DNA of 46,513 nt from a virus: positions 1 to 46,513 of IMG/VR virus record IMGVR_UViG_3300015371_000071, one strand, 5' to 3'. The notes below the pieces were generated by a model. That model worked only from the letters and a program-made list of their open reading frames with translations. It made no database searches and was not told the DNA's origin. Numbering within the stretch: position 1 is the first letter of the stretch; the number at the start of each line of letters is the position of its first letter. A program made the translations under genes and the position numbers. Shown here piece after piece: positions 41,001-46,513 of this stretch.

Positions 41001-41165
41001 GGTGGGGGACAGGTGGGGGACGCCGTCCCCCACCTGGCGCGCGCGAGCCGATATATCGCTAACGCATAACACCAGGTAGATGAGATACTGCTTCAACGTT
41101 ATCGGAGGCCTGTCCCCGGGTGTGCCGGGGGACGGTCCCCCACCTGTCCCCCAGTAGCGTCCCCC
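41001..41165. repeat. Clustered GGGGGAC/GTCCCCC repeats, candidate origin iterons
   Basis: GGGGGAC or its complement occurs at 41004, 41015, 41025, 41127, 41135, 41146 and 41159. The second and third copies sit in a perfect palindrome with 13-base arms (CAGGTGGGGGACG at 41010-41022 and its complement at 41024-41036). Between the two clusters is an AT-rich stretch (about 41049-41105) with the palindrome CGATATATCG at 41049-41058. The block starts right after the primase-helicase stop. Iterons flanking an AT-rich stretch fit a replication origin; a rho-independent terminator or repressor site is less likely. Confidence 0.6.
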
Positions 41166-41325
41166 ATACTCCACTGAACCGAGTATCCGCTGCCGGACGC
41201 CTCGCTATCCCGAATATCAGCGGCAAGCTGGACTGGTGTGATCTGCAATCTAATGGTTCACGAAATGGGGCCCCCTCAGGCCCGAATTTGACCTGCAGTG
41301 ACATGGCTTGGGACCCGAACGACAC

Positions 41326-41353
41326 CGCCCTCTCTGCATGATCACGGAGGGCG
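41326..41353. repeat. Inverted repeat in the control region
   Basis: CGCCCTC (41326-41332) and GAGGGCG (41347-41353) form a 7-bp stem around TCTGCATGATCACG. The loop contains GCATGA, the half-site of the palindrome at 34853-34866. It may be a protein-binding site or a small hairpin. Confidence 0.4.
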
Positions 41354-41468
41354 CCTCGTGGCCGGGGTAGGCAGGGCGGGTCCCCTGAACCCGGAGGCAA
41401 AACCCCAGCGTATGGGCCATGTCAGCCGACGAAAGGCCACATAAGTCCTGGTCGGAGCACTATGTGAG

Positions 41469-41491
41469 TCGATAGGGATGGTCCCTATCGA
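41469..41491. promoter_or_regulatory. 10-bp inverted repeat before the 256-residue gene
   Basis: TCGATAGGGA-TGG-TCCCTATCGA, perfect 10-base arms and a 3-base centre, ends 21 bases before the ATG at 41513. The leader GAACAGACAGGAGACAGTC with its ribosome-binding site follows. As RNA it is a tight hairpin; as DNA it could be an operator. It matches the hairpin-plus-leader arrangement found before other blocks of this unit. Confidence 0.6.
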
Positions 41492-41512
41492 TCGAACAGA
41501 CAGGAGACAGTC

Positions 41513-42283
41513 ATGTCAGATACCACCACCACCACCGTGCCGACAGTGTCCGAAGCGGTCAAGGCCAAGGCCAAGGCGGCGGTCGGAGCGATCGGAGTCT
41601 GGTCGGAGTGGCGCCACGACGAGGGCAACCGGTACTTCACGGAGATCCTGACCAACGCCGATCAGGCGTTGGCACAGGTCAAGCCGCAGATCGCGGCCAC
41701 CCGCGCGGCGTGGGCCAAGGCGGAGGCCAAGGCGGAGGACAAGTTCACGTTCGACGACTTCGTGGGCATCACGAAGATCCTGGTCGACGGGTGGACGCCT
41801 GACGCCTTCGAGATCGAGCAGGTCCGCGATCTCTACCTGCTCGCCACGAACGACCACTCGGCCAGCACGAAAGCGCACTACCTCAAGGTCGTGGCGAACG
41901 ATCCGGCATCGTTCACGCTGGACCTCCCCTACTACCTCGGTTGGTTGCCGAAGCGCGGCGAGTATGTCAACGGCGTGCGCACACAGGCCGCCATCGACGC
42001 CGATGAGGCCAAGCGCGATGCCAACGCGGCTGAGCGCGTTGCCAAGCGCAATGTCGTGCTCTGCTCCGACCACTCATGGGCAGGGCTCGTGACCAACGCG
42101 GCTACTGACCGCGACCGGGTGAAGCGCTTGCTCGCACTGGCGCACGACTTGGTGGGCTACGCGGAAGGCGAGGCGGACAAGCTCGGCGATGAGGGCAAAG
42201 CGGTCGCCCGCGAGGTGGCCAAGCAGGTCAGCGACAAGATCAAGGCCAACGGCAAGGCCAAGACCTCGCGCAAGGCCAAGTGA
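41513..42283 (+). CDS. Hypothetical Lys/Ala-rich protein, 256 residues
   Basis: It has ACAGGAGACAGTC before the ATG. The protein has a Thr-rich start, an Ala/Lys helix at 12-25, a mixed folded core (about 28-200: IGVWSEWRHDEGNRYFTEIL, DLYLLATNDHSASTKAHYLK, YYLGWLPKRGEYVNGV) and a strongly basic tail (ANGKAKTSRKAK). The basic tail suggests contact with DNA or RNA. It stands alone between an inverted repeat and a strong terminator, so it is transcribed as a single gene and perhaps expressed highly. It is the first gene after the origin-like region. I do not recognise a family. Confidence 0.75.
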   Translation: MSDTTTTTVPTVSEAVKAKAKAAVGAIGVWSEWRHDEGNRYFTEILTNADQALAQVKPQIAATRAAWAKAEAKAEDKFTFDDFVGITKILVDGWTPDAFEIEQVRDLYLLATNDHSASTKAHYLKVVANDPASFTLDLPYYLGWLPKRGEYVNGVRTQAAIDADEAKRDANAAERVAKRNVVLCSDHSWAGLVTNAATDRDRVKRLLALAHDLVGYAEGEADKLGDEGKAVAREVAKQVSDKIKANGKAKTSRKAK

Positions 42284-42288
42284 GCTAG

Positions 42289-42323
42289 AAGGGCCGCGAT
42301 CCCTAGGGATCGCGGCCCTTTCG
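42289..42323 (+). terminator. Strong palindromic terminator
   Basis: A perfect 32-base palindrome with arms AAGGGCCGCGATCCCT, followed by a short T-run (CCCTTTCGG). It begins 6 bases after the stop of the 256-residue gene. It should end transcription efficiently, at least on the plus strand, and probably isolates that gene from the small-gene block downstream. Confidence 0.85.
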
Positions 42324-42366
42324 GCCGTTCTGCCGCGTCCCCAACGAGGGCGCGGCATCGTCGCGT

Positions 42367-42421
42367 CCCGACCCATGAGGCTCATGGGGTCGGGGTGCGC
42401 GGGTGGGCAATTTCGGCCCAC
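42367..42421. repeat. Two further hairpins before the 139-residue gene
   Basis: The first, 42367-42394, pairs CCCGACC(C)ATGAG with CTCATGGGGTCGGG, with one bulged base. The second, 42403-42421, pairs GTGGGC with GCCCAC around AATTTCG. The block TTCGGCCCAC in the second also occurs at 46503-46512, at the right end of the window. With the terminator at 42289 they fill the 188-base gap and precede the leader CAACCAGACAGGAACC. Confidence 0.6.
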
Positions 42422-42471
42422 ACAACACGCTCATGAGCCATCAGCAATCACAACCAGACAGGAACCAAACC

Positions 42472-42891
42472 ATGACCATGACCATCACGGCCACCTTCGA
42501 GTGCGCCGACCTCGCAGAGTTCACCGAGTGCATGAGCTTCGTGCGCGACAACGAGCCCACCTCGATCACCATCGAGGGCACGTTCACGTTCGACTACTCG
42601 GACATGGACCTCACCCCAGCGCATGGGATCGAGCGCATCAGCGAGCGCGACATGACGATGAACCACGCCGTGCAGCACTACATCGCCGCGTTGGTGGCGT
42701 GGACGCGTGAGCACATCACCGAGGGCCCGATCAGCCAGGTGTCCGACGCGCAGCTGCGTGGTGCCTACGACGACATGATCACCTACGGGCTCGACACCGA
42801 TATCGAGGACTCGTGCGACCTCACGCTCGAGCAGGCACAGTGCATCCGCGGCGCCTTCCGTGACGCCACAGCGGGCATGGTGCCGCTGTGA
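42472..42891 (+). CDS. Hypothetical acidic protein, 139 residues
   Basis: The start is after the conserved leader CAACCAGACAGGAACCAAACC. It is acidic, with beta strands first (TMTITATFECADLAEFTECM, SITIEGTFTFDYSDMD) and helices after (MNHAVQHYIAALVAWTREHI, LTLEQAQCIRGAFRDA). The strand-helix order could be a small ferredoxin-like fold. It ends in a GTGA overlap with the next small gene. No family is recognised; it belongs to the accessory block. Confidence 0.7.
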   Translation: MTMTITATFECADLAEFTECMSFVRDNEPTSITIEGTFTFDYSDMDLTPAHGIERISERDMTMNHAVQHYIAALVAWTREHITEGPISQVSDAQLRGAYDDMITYGLDTDIEDSCDLTLEQAQCIRGAFRDATAGMVPL

Positions 42892-43034
42892 GGGGCGTGT
42901 GCGAGCAGGAGAACCGACATCAGGACTACGAGGCCGAGACGGTGCATGAGGGCAACCTCACCTACCTGATCCTGCGCTGCACCGAGTGCGGCCGTGTCCG
43001 CGGCAAGCGCCTCGTGCGCAAGGCGGGTGCATGA
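42888..43034 (+). CDS. Small zinc-ribbon-like protein, 48 residues
   Basis: It starts at GTG overlapping the previous stop and ends in ATGA with the next gene. RCTECGRVRGKRLVRKAG contains C-x2-C near residues 31-34, with further possible ligands C5 and H11. The C-terminus is basic. It resembles half of the C...C-x2-C-x-R pattern of the protein at 63-440, so the two may be distant relatives. Nucleic-acid binding is a guess. Confidence 0.6.
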   Translation: MRGVCEQENRHQDYEAETVHEGNLTYLILRCTECGRVRGKRLVRKAGA

Positions 43035-43159
43035 TCGCTAACAGCCTCGACGACTTCATGGACGTCGCGCTACTGATCATCGTGCTGTTCGCCGCTCTCG
43101 CGGTGGTCGGCCTGGTGGTCGAGTTCATCGTGCGGCGCGCTCAGCAGCGCAAGCACTAG
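43031..43159 (+). CDS. Small membrane protein, 42 residues
   Basis: It starts in an ATGA overlap. Residues 10-34 form a long hydrophobic helix (MDVALLIIVLFAALAVVGLV), followed by a basic tail (RRAQQRKH). The topology is like the 37-residue protein at 1702-1815. It ends 12 bases before a hairpin. Small single-span proteins of this kind in early phage regions sometimes act in superinfection exclusion, but nothing specific is visible. Confidence 0.65.
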   Translation: MIANSLDDFMDVALLIIVLFAALAVVGLVVEFIVRRAQQRKH

Positions 43160-43171
43160 ACCATTCACCCA

Positions 43172-43207
43172 GACAAGCCCTATCCGCCGCCGCGGATGGG
43201 GCTTGTC
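43172..43207 (+). terminator. Hairpin between accessory blocks
   Basis: GACAAGCCCTATCCGC pairs with GCGGATGGGGCTTGTC, a 16-bp stem with one G-U or T-G wobble and a 4-base centre. There is no strong T-run after it. The leader CAACCAGACAAGGAGAAACC and the gene at 43246 follow. Confidence 0.65.
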
Positions 43208-43245
43208 GTCGTTCCCCAGACCAACAACCAGACAAGGAGAAACCA

Positions 43246-43557
43246 ATGGACCAGACACTCTCAGAACTGATCGAGGTGAGCGAAGCCGTCTACGGCGACA
43301 TGCCGCCCGACGTGCGCGAGGCCCTCGATGAGATCATCGCCGGCATCACCCGCGATCTCGGTGAGTCACCCGAGGCGTGGCGCGGTGCGGCGCGCGTGGT
43401 GCTCGAGATCATGCGCGGCATCATCGAGTCGAACAGCGTGATGGAGCTCGACAGCACCGGACGCTTCATGCTGCTCGTGCTCAGCCGCTTCGTCGCCCTG
43501 CCGTGGGCGAACCAGGCGCTCGAAGCGATGCGCATGGCGCACGAGGCGGCGTCATGA
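43246..43557 (+). CDS. Hypothetical helical protein, 103 residues
   Basis: It has AAGGAGAAACCA before the ATG, one of the clearest ribosome-binding sites here. The protein is acidic and all-helical by pattern (LSELIEVSEAVYGDMP, VREALDEIIAGITRDL, AARVVLEIMRGIIESN, FMLLVLSRFVALPWANQALE). It has no cysteine and no membrane span of full length. It overlaps the next gene as ATGA, and the two probably form a pair. The function is unknown. Confidence 0.7.
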   Translation: MDQTLSELIEVSEAVYGDMPPDVREALDEIIAGITRDLGESPEAWRGAARVVLEIMRGIIESNSVMELDSTGRFMLLVLSRFVALPWANQALEAMRMAHEAAS

Positions 43558-44132
43558 CCACCATCGACCATGACAGCCACATCGCCGCGCTGCGTGAGCG
43601 CTTCGACCTGCCCACCTACATCCGCCGTGCCATCGCCAACAAGATCAACGATCAGTGGGCGCTGTCGGCGCGTGCTGAGCAGGCTGATCGGGCCGATGCC
43701 ATGGAGGCGATCATGCCGAGCACCGAGTTCTACGCCATGCGTCGCATCCTCACGCCGGTCGAGCGTGACAAGGTGCGTGACGCGTTGGCCGAGGTACCGA
43801 ACAACATCCGCAGCGATCTCGAGTCGCAGGCCGGCGTGCTGCGTACCTCGGTGTACGCACACCTCGGTACCGAGCAGCGTCGGCGCATCGCCGAGGTGCG
43901 CTGCATGATCAGCGATGCGCTGGCGATGCTCGATGGGCTCGAGTTCTGGGAGGCCAAGCGCCTCATCGCTGAGGCCGAGCACGCCATCAACTTCCTGCTC
44001 ACGCGACACACCGAGGCAGAGCGACCGGTCCGACGCAAACTCGAGACCGATCACATGCTGCGTGAGCGGCTGAGCAAGGTGGCTCAGCACCTGCGTGCTG
44101 ATGCCATCGCACTGGCGGGGGTCAGCGGATGA
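43554..44132 (+). CDS. Hypothetical helical protein, 192 residues
   Basis: It starts at ATG in an ATGA overlap with the previous gene. The sequence is nearly all helix, rich in Ala, Arg, Glu and Ile (IAALRERFDLPTYIRRAIAN, EVRCMISDALAMLDGLEFWE, AKRLIAEAEHAINFLLTRH). It has one cysteine and no membrane span. It ends as ATGA with the next gene. No family or catalytic motif is recognised; a helical scaffold or DNA-associated protein would fit the composition. Confidence 0.7.
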   Translation: MTTIDHDSHIAALRERFDLPTYIRRAIANKINDQWALSARAEQADRADAMEAIMPSTEFYAMRRILTPVERDKVRDALAEVPNNIRSDLESQAGVLRTSVYAHLGTEQRRRIAEVRCMISDALAMLDGLEFWEAKRLIAEAEHAINFLLTRHTEAERPVRRKLETDHMLRERLSKVAQHLRADAIALAGVSG

Positions 44133-44347
44133 ACTACTACGTCATCTCAGCACCGACGGGCATGGACGAGTACGCCACATGGGCGCCGTTCGCCGATGAC
44201 ACCGGCGCCGGATACCGCGGCGTCGACATCGACGGCAACGAGTGCGTGGTCATGCTGCGCCCTGGCGACGAGGGGCTCATGCTCATCGTCGACGGCGTGC
44301 TCATCCGCACGTACGTGGTCGGGCCCACACAACCACCACCACCATGA
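44129..44347 (+). CDS. Hypothetical beta-rich protein, 72 residues
   Basis: It starts in an ATGA overlap. The product MNYYVISAPTGMDEYATWAP, then GYRGVDIDGNECVVMLRPGD and LMLIVDGVLIRTYVV, reads as a small beta barrel or sheet with a Pro-rich tail (TQPPPP). It ends as ATGA with the next gene. It could be an SH3-like or similar small fold. No family is recognised. Confidence 0.6.
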   Translation: MNYYVISAPTGMDEYATWAPFADDTGAGYRGVDIDGNECVVMLRPGDEGLMLIVDGVLIRTYVVGPTQPPPP

Positions 44348-44505
44348 GCAGCAATGAGAGCCACACGCCCGGCTGGGTGCAGCTGATCATCTACCTGATC
44401 ATCATCGCCGCACTCGGCTCGGCCACCAGCGGCCACAGCACCGAGCGTCACATCGATGACGATGGCTGCTCGAGCGGTGTGCCGCAGATGGGGTGCTTCC
44501 CCTAG
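44344..44505 (+). CDS. Small membrane-anchored protein, 53 residues
   Basis: It starts in an ATGA overlap. Residues 11-26 (WVQLIIYLIIIAALGSA) form a single hydrophobic span, followed by a polar tail with two cysteines (DDDGCSSGVPQMGCFP). The tail may face the periplasm or cell surface if the N-terminus is cytoplasmic, allowing a disulfide. It is the last gene of this block before a perfect hairpin at 44520. The function is unknown. Confidence 0.6.
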   Translation: MSSNESHTPGWVQLIIYLIIIAALGSATSGHSTERHIDDDGCSSGVPQMGCFP

Positions 44506-44519
44506 ACCAACAACCCAAT

Positions 44520-44551
44520 CGAGCCCCTTCCCGGCAACGGGAAGGGGCTCG
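44520..44551 (+). terminator. Hairpin after the accessory block
   Basis: CGAGCCCCTTCCCG and CGGGAAGGGGCTCG pair over 14 bp around a GCAA tetraloop, a very stable GNRA loop. It lies 15 bases after the stop of the 53-residue gene. No T-run follows, so it may act as an RNA stabiliser or processing boundary as much as a terminator. Confidence 0.75.
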
Positions 44552-44561
44552 TGGTCGTTCT

Positions 44562-44610
44562 CCGCCACGGCCACACGGGGTGCCTGCCTCACTCCGTGTG
44601 GCCTTGGCGG
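44562..44610 (+). repeat. Second hairpin before the AAA+ gene
   Basis: CCGCCA-C-GGCCACACGG pairs with CCGTGTGGCC-T-TGGCGG, 16 pairs with one mismatch, enclosing a 15-base loop. Together with the hairpin at 44520 it fills the 147-base gap before the AAA+ gene. Confidence 0.65.
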
Positions 44611-44624
44611 TGCATGACCATGCA
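44611..44624. promoter_or_regulatory. Operator-like palindrome before the AAA+ gene
   Basis: TGCATG-AC-CATGCA is a perfect 6-bp inverted repeat with a 2-base centre, the same layout as GCATGA-CA-TCATGC at 34853-34866, with five or six bases in common per half. It lies 28 bases upstream of the ATG at 44653. It could be a second site for the ribbon-helix-helix protein. No clear promoter is visible next to it. Confidence 0.3.
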
Positions 44625-44652
44625 TCGCATCAACCAACCAGAAGGACAACCA

Positions 44653-46269
44653 ATGCCAACAACACAAGAAGTCGCCCGCGCCCAGATCGTGGCGATGATG
44701 GCAGCCGCCCGTGGTCAGATCGTGACCGCGGACGAGTCGATCCTCTACCACGGCGAGCCCAACCGGGCGATCTACCTGGCCGACAATCCGAAGCAGTCCA
44801 AAGAGGACGCCATCACCGTCCTCCAGGAAGCTGTCGCGGCCGACAACGAGTACAACTCCACGAGCCGCGTCTTCCACCACCGCCCCGGCGATGGTGCGGT
44901 CGCCGTGAACTGGGTGATGCACGACCTGTTCGGCCAGCTGCTCGGGCACAAGACCTGGGTGCAGGACCCTCAGCAACTCGATGTCGAGATCAGCTACGGA
45001 GTGCACAAGCAGGTCCCCTACGGGCTGTGCAAGCTGCCCCCCGAGTTCGGCCGCAAGGCGCTGCTGTCGATCGGGGCCACCATCGACCCGGTCTACGGCC
45101 CGGTGTTGAAGCTCGAGGCGTCGTCGGTGCTCAAGGCACTGCCGGCGCTGGAGAACCTGTTCGACCGCGTGCAGGAGCGACTCGAGACGCACTCGATCTA
45201 CCGCGGCCAGGCGATCTACGCCTCCGAGGTGCCCAAGTTCATGGACGTGCAGAGCCCGTCGCGCGAGGTGGTGTTCACCGAGCGCACATCACGGCGTCTC
45301 GACTTCAAGCTGTTCAGCTTGATCGAGAACGAGCACATCCACCTGGAGTTGGGCAACGACGGCAAGATCATCATCTGGCTGCACGGTGACTTCGGCACGG
45401 GCAAGAGCGAGCTCTTGGCCAAGCTGTCGCGCATGGCCCAGCGCCATGGGTTCAGCGTCATCCAGGTGCGACCGGGCATCGACTCGTGGGACTTCGCCAT
45501 GCAGTTGGTCAAGATGCTGGCACCACGCTGCTTCTGCATCGTGGAGGATGCCGAGTCGGTGACCGGGGTCGACAACCCCGGCCAGGTGGCCAAGATGCTC
45601 GACCAGCTGGACGGCACCGATGCCAAGACGATCCCGCAGTCGACGTTCGTGTTCACCACCAACTACATCGACAAGGTGCAGAAGGCGGCGACGCGGCCGG
45701 GCCGAGCGGATGCGATCATCCGCTTGGGCAACCTCGATCGGCCGGGCTGCGAGCGCTTGGCCGAGTTGGAGCTCGGCGACCAGGTCAGCGACGACATCGA
45801 CTACGACCGCGTCTACGCGGCGTGCGGTGGCGTGGTGCTCGACGACGGAGGGCTGCCCGCCCTCAACGACGACGGCGGGCTGATCTTCAAGGCCGAGGCC
45901 GACATCACCCCGGCGTTCATGCGACAGGCCTTCAACATCGCCAAGACCGCAGCCGCGCTCGAGCGTGGGCTGCACGCCAAGGTGACGACGGAGAACCTGC
46001 TCGCCGGCATCGAGGACCTGCAGGAACAACTGCTGATCCACAACGCCGCACCCGAGCCCAAGCCGCGTGAGCAGCTGAACGTGGCGCTGGCCCAGGCGCT
46101 GTCACCGATGGTCAATCAGGTCATCGCCAAGCAGTTGGAGAGCTACACCTCGACCATCTACGAGCAGGCCCGTGAAGCAGCAGACTCGGTCGTGGAGACC
46201 CGCATCCACGGGGCGAACATCGTGCGCGAGACCGATGGCGAGACGTGGGCATCGGTGCGTACTCAATGA
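44653..46269 (+). CDS. AAA+ ATPase
   Basis: A 538-residue protein with CCAGAAGGACAACCA before the ATG. The first 235 residues are a distinct N-terminal part with no recognised domain (YGLCKLPPEFGRKALLSIGA). The AAA+ module has Walker A GDFGTGKS (245-252), Walker B FCIVEDA (E298, D299), sensor-1 in TFVFTTNYID (N337) and a likely arginine finger in TRPGRAD (R348/R351). A C-terminal helical part (about 430-538) follows. The R-P-G-R pattern is like FtsH/Cdc48-type unfoldases. No partner such as a protease or VWA protein is adjacent. It may remodel a host or phage complex; the role is unknown. Confidence 0.85.
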   Translation: MPTTQEVARAQIVAMMAAARGQIVTADESILYHGEPNRAIYLADNPKQSKEDAITVLQEAVAADNEYNSTSRVFHHRPGDGAVAVNWVMHDLFGQLLGHKTWVQDPQQLDVEISYGVHKQVPYGLCKLPPEFGRKALLSIGATIDPVYGPVLKLEASSVLKALPALENLFDRVQERLETHSIYRGQAIYASEVPKFMDVQSPSREVVFTERTSRRLDFKLFSLIENEHIHLELGNDGKIIIWLHGDFGTGKSELLAKLSRMAQRHGFSVIQVRPGIDSWDFAMQLVKMLAPRCFCIVEDAESVTGVDNPGQVAKMLDQLDGTDAKTIPQSTFVFTTNYIDKVQKAATRPGRADAIIRLGNLDRPGCERLAELELGDQVSDDIDYDRVYAACGGVVLDDGGLPALNDDGGLIFKAEADITPAFMRQAFNIAKTAAALERGLHAKVTTENLLAGIEDLQEQLLIHNAAPEPKPREQLNVALAQALSPMVNQVIAKQLESYTSTIYEQAREAADSVVETRIHGANIVRETDGETWASVRTQ

Positions 46270-46466
46270 GCACCCGCATCTGGGGCGATGACAAGCCCCG
46301 CATCTGCTGCCTGTGCGGCGAGACGTTCATCGGCTTGGGCAACAACCCCGAGCCGCTGGACTCCGACCCCGAGCGTTGTTGCGATCCGTGCAACGACACC
46401 AGGGTCATCCCGGCCCGCATCTGGGCGATCAAGGGCAAGTGGGCGGTCAAGGGCAAGGACAACTAG
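46266..46466 (+). CDS. Small zinc-finger protein, 66 residues
   Basis: It starts in an ATGA overlap with the AAA+ gene. Cysteines in ICCLCGETF (C-C-x-C) and RCCDPCND (CC-x2-C) can form one zinc ribbon, and the C-terminus is basic (KGKWAVKGKD). The overlap suggests it is co-translated with the ATPase and could be its adaptor. It is the last gene before the right end of the window; the zinc protein at 63 would be next if the ends join. Confidence 0.7.
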   Translation: MSTRIWGDDKPRICCLCGETFIGLGNNPEPLDSDPERCCDPCNDTRVIPARIWAIKGKWAVKGKDN

Positions 46467-46491
46467 ATCGCGCGCATGGGCGCGTGAGCCA

Positions 46492-46507
46492 GTGGCGGCA
46501 GGTTCGG
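46492..46507. repeat. Right arm of the end-spanning inverted repeat
   Basis: GTGGCGGCAGGTTCGG is the exact reverse complement of bases 5-20. It begins 26 bases after the stop of the last gene, about where the hairpins at 1259, 43172 and 44520 lie after their genes. A smaller stem (CGCGC...GCGCG) at about 46470-46485 precedes it. Confidence 0.85.
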
Positions 46508-46513
46508 CCCACC

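Larger units (their letters stand above)
41001..41512. other. 512-base non-coding control region
   Basis: This is the only long stretch without a convincing gene. It holds the clustered heptamers (41001-41165), an AT-rich patch, a GGGGCCCC palindrome near 41265, and inverted repeats at 41326-41353 and 41469-41491. It also contains CACATA...TATGTG near 41440-41466. Small open frames (41120-41341 plus, 41059-41400 minus) lack ribosome-binding sites and follow the repeats, so they are not called. I see no tRNA. Origin plus control region is the best reading. Confidence 0.65.

Noticed and set aside
41120-41341. 73-codon plus-strand frame in the control region
   Set aside because: It starts at GTG inside the repeat cluster, with only a poorly spaced GGAGG, and its product has no sensible pattern. 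The non-coding reading explains the palindromes better.
41059-41400. 113-codon minus-strand frame in the control region
   Set aside because: It opposes the transcription direction of all neighbours, lacks a ribosome-binding site and covers palindromes. It is probably chance.
41166-41470. tRNA or tmRNA in the control region
   Set aside because: Sequences such as GGTTCACGAA looked like a T-loop, but no acceptor stem or anticodon arm could be paired.

Overview
The window looks like the complete genome of an uncultured, lytic, short-tailed (podovirus-like) double-stranded DNA phage. The DNA is strongly GC-rich, GTG starts are common, and two divergent promoters sit so close to their start codons that the mRNAs would be leaderless. 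Together these suggest a high-GC bacterial host, plausibly an actinobacterium, but nothing in the sequence names the host. There is no integrase, no lysogeny cassette, no phage RNA polymerase and no recognisable family A, B or C DNA polymerase. I saw no tRNA gene and no CRISPR array.

The genome is two opposing transcription units that start at one divergent control region (about 34807-34866). The leftward unit (34806 down to 1952, minus strand) is the structural and lysis unit. In order it holds the small terminase, an S74-chaperone fibre-like protein, the large terminase, an Ig-like protein, a zinc-finger protein, portal, scaffold, major capsid protein, a small zinc-finger protein, head-tail adaptor, a beta-rich tail hub or nozzle protein, and a second S74 tail fibre. 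It continues with four proteins of internal-virion type ending in a giant 3502-residue protein, then fibre and appendage proteins including a 1290-residue modular fibre with an apiosidase-like glycoside hydrolase domain. It ends with small acidic or membrane proteins, an M15-type endolysin and a probable holin. Neighbouring genes are almost gapless, with ATGA, GTGA or TGATG overlaps, so translation is probably coupled. The lack of a tail-tube, tape-measure or chaperone-frameshift module, and the adaptor-hub-internal-protein order, are what indicate a podovirus.

The rightward unit (34863 to the right end, plus strand) starts with a ribbon-helix-helix repressor-like gene with a palindrome over its own promoter. 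It continues with a RuvC-like resolvase, a RecB/Cas4-type nuclease, an SSB-like protein, an HNH endonuclease and a primase-polymerase/helicase fusion. Next comes a 512-base non-coding region with clustered GGGGGAC/GTCCCCC repeats, palindromes and an AT-rich patch, which is a good candidate replication origin. Beyond it lie blocks of small accessory genes and an AAA+ ATPase, separated by hairpins that are each followed by a similar CAACCAGA...AGGAG leader.

The last bases and the first bases of the window are the two arms of one perfect 16-bp hairpin. Joining the ends rebuilds the same hairpin-plus-leader cassette found elsewhere in the rightward unit. The plus-strand genes at 63-1949 are therefore most simply read as the continuation of the right end. 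The rightward unit would then run through the junction to a strong terminator at 1955-1995, where it meets the leftward unit. This is the main argument that the 46,513-base window is one closed genome.
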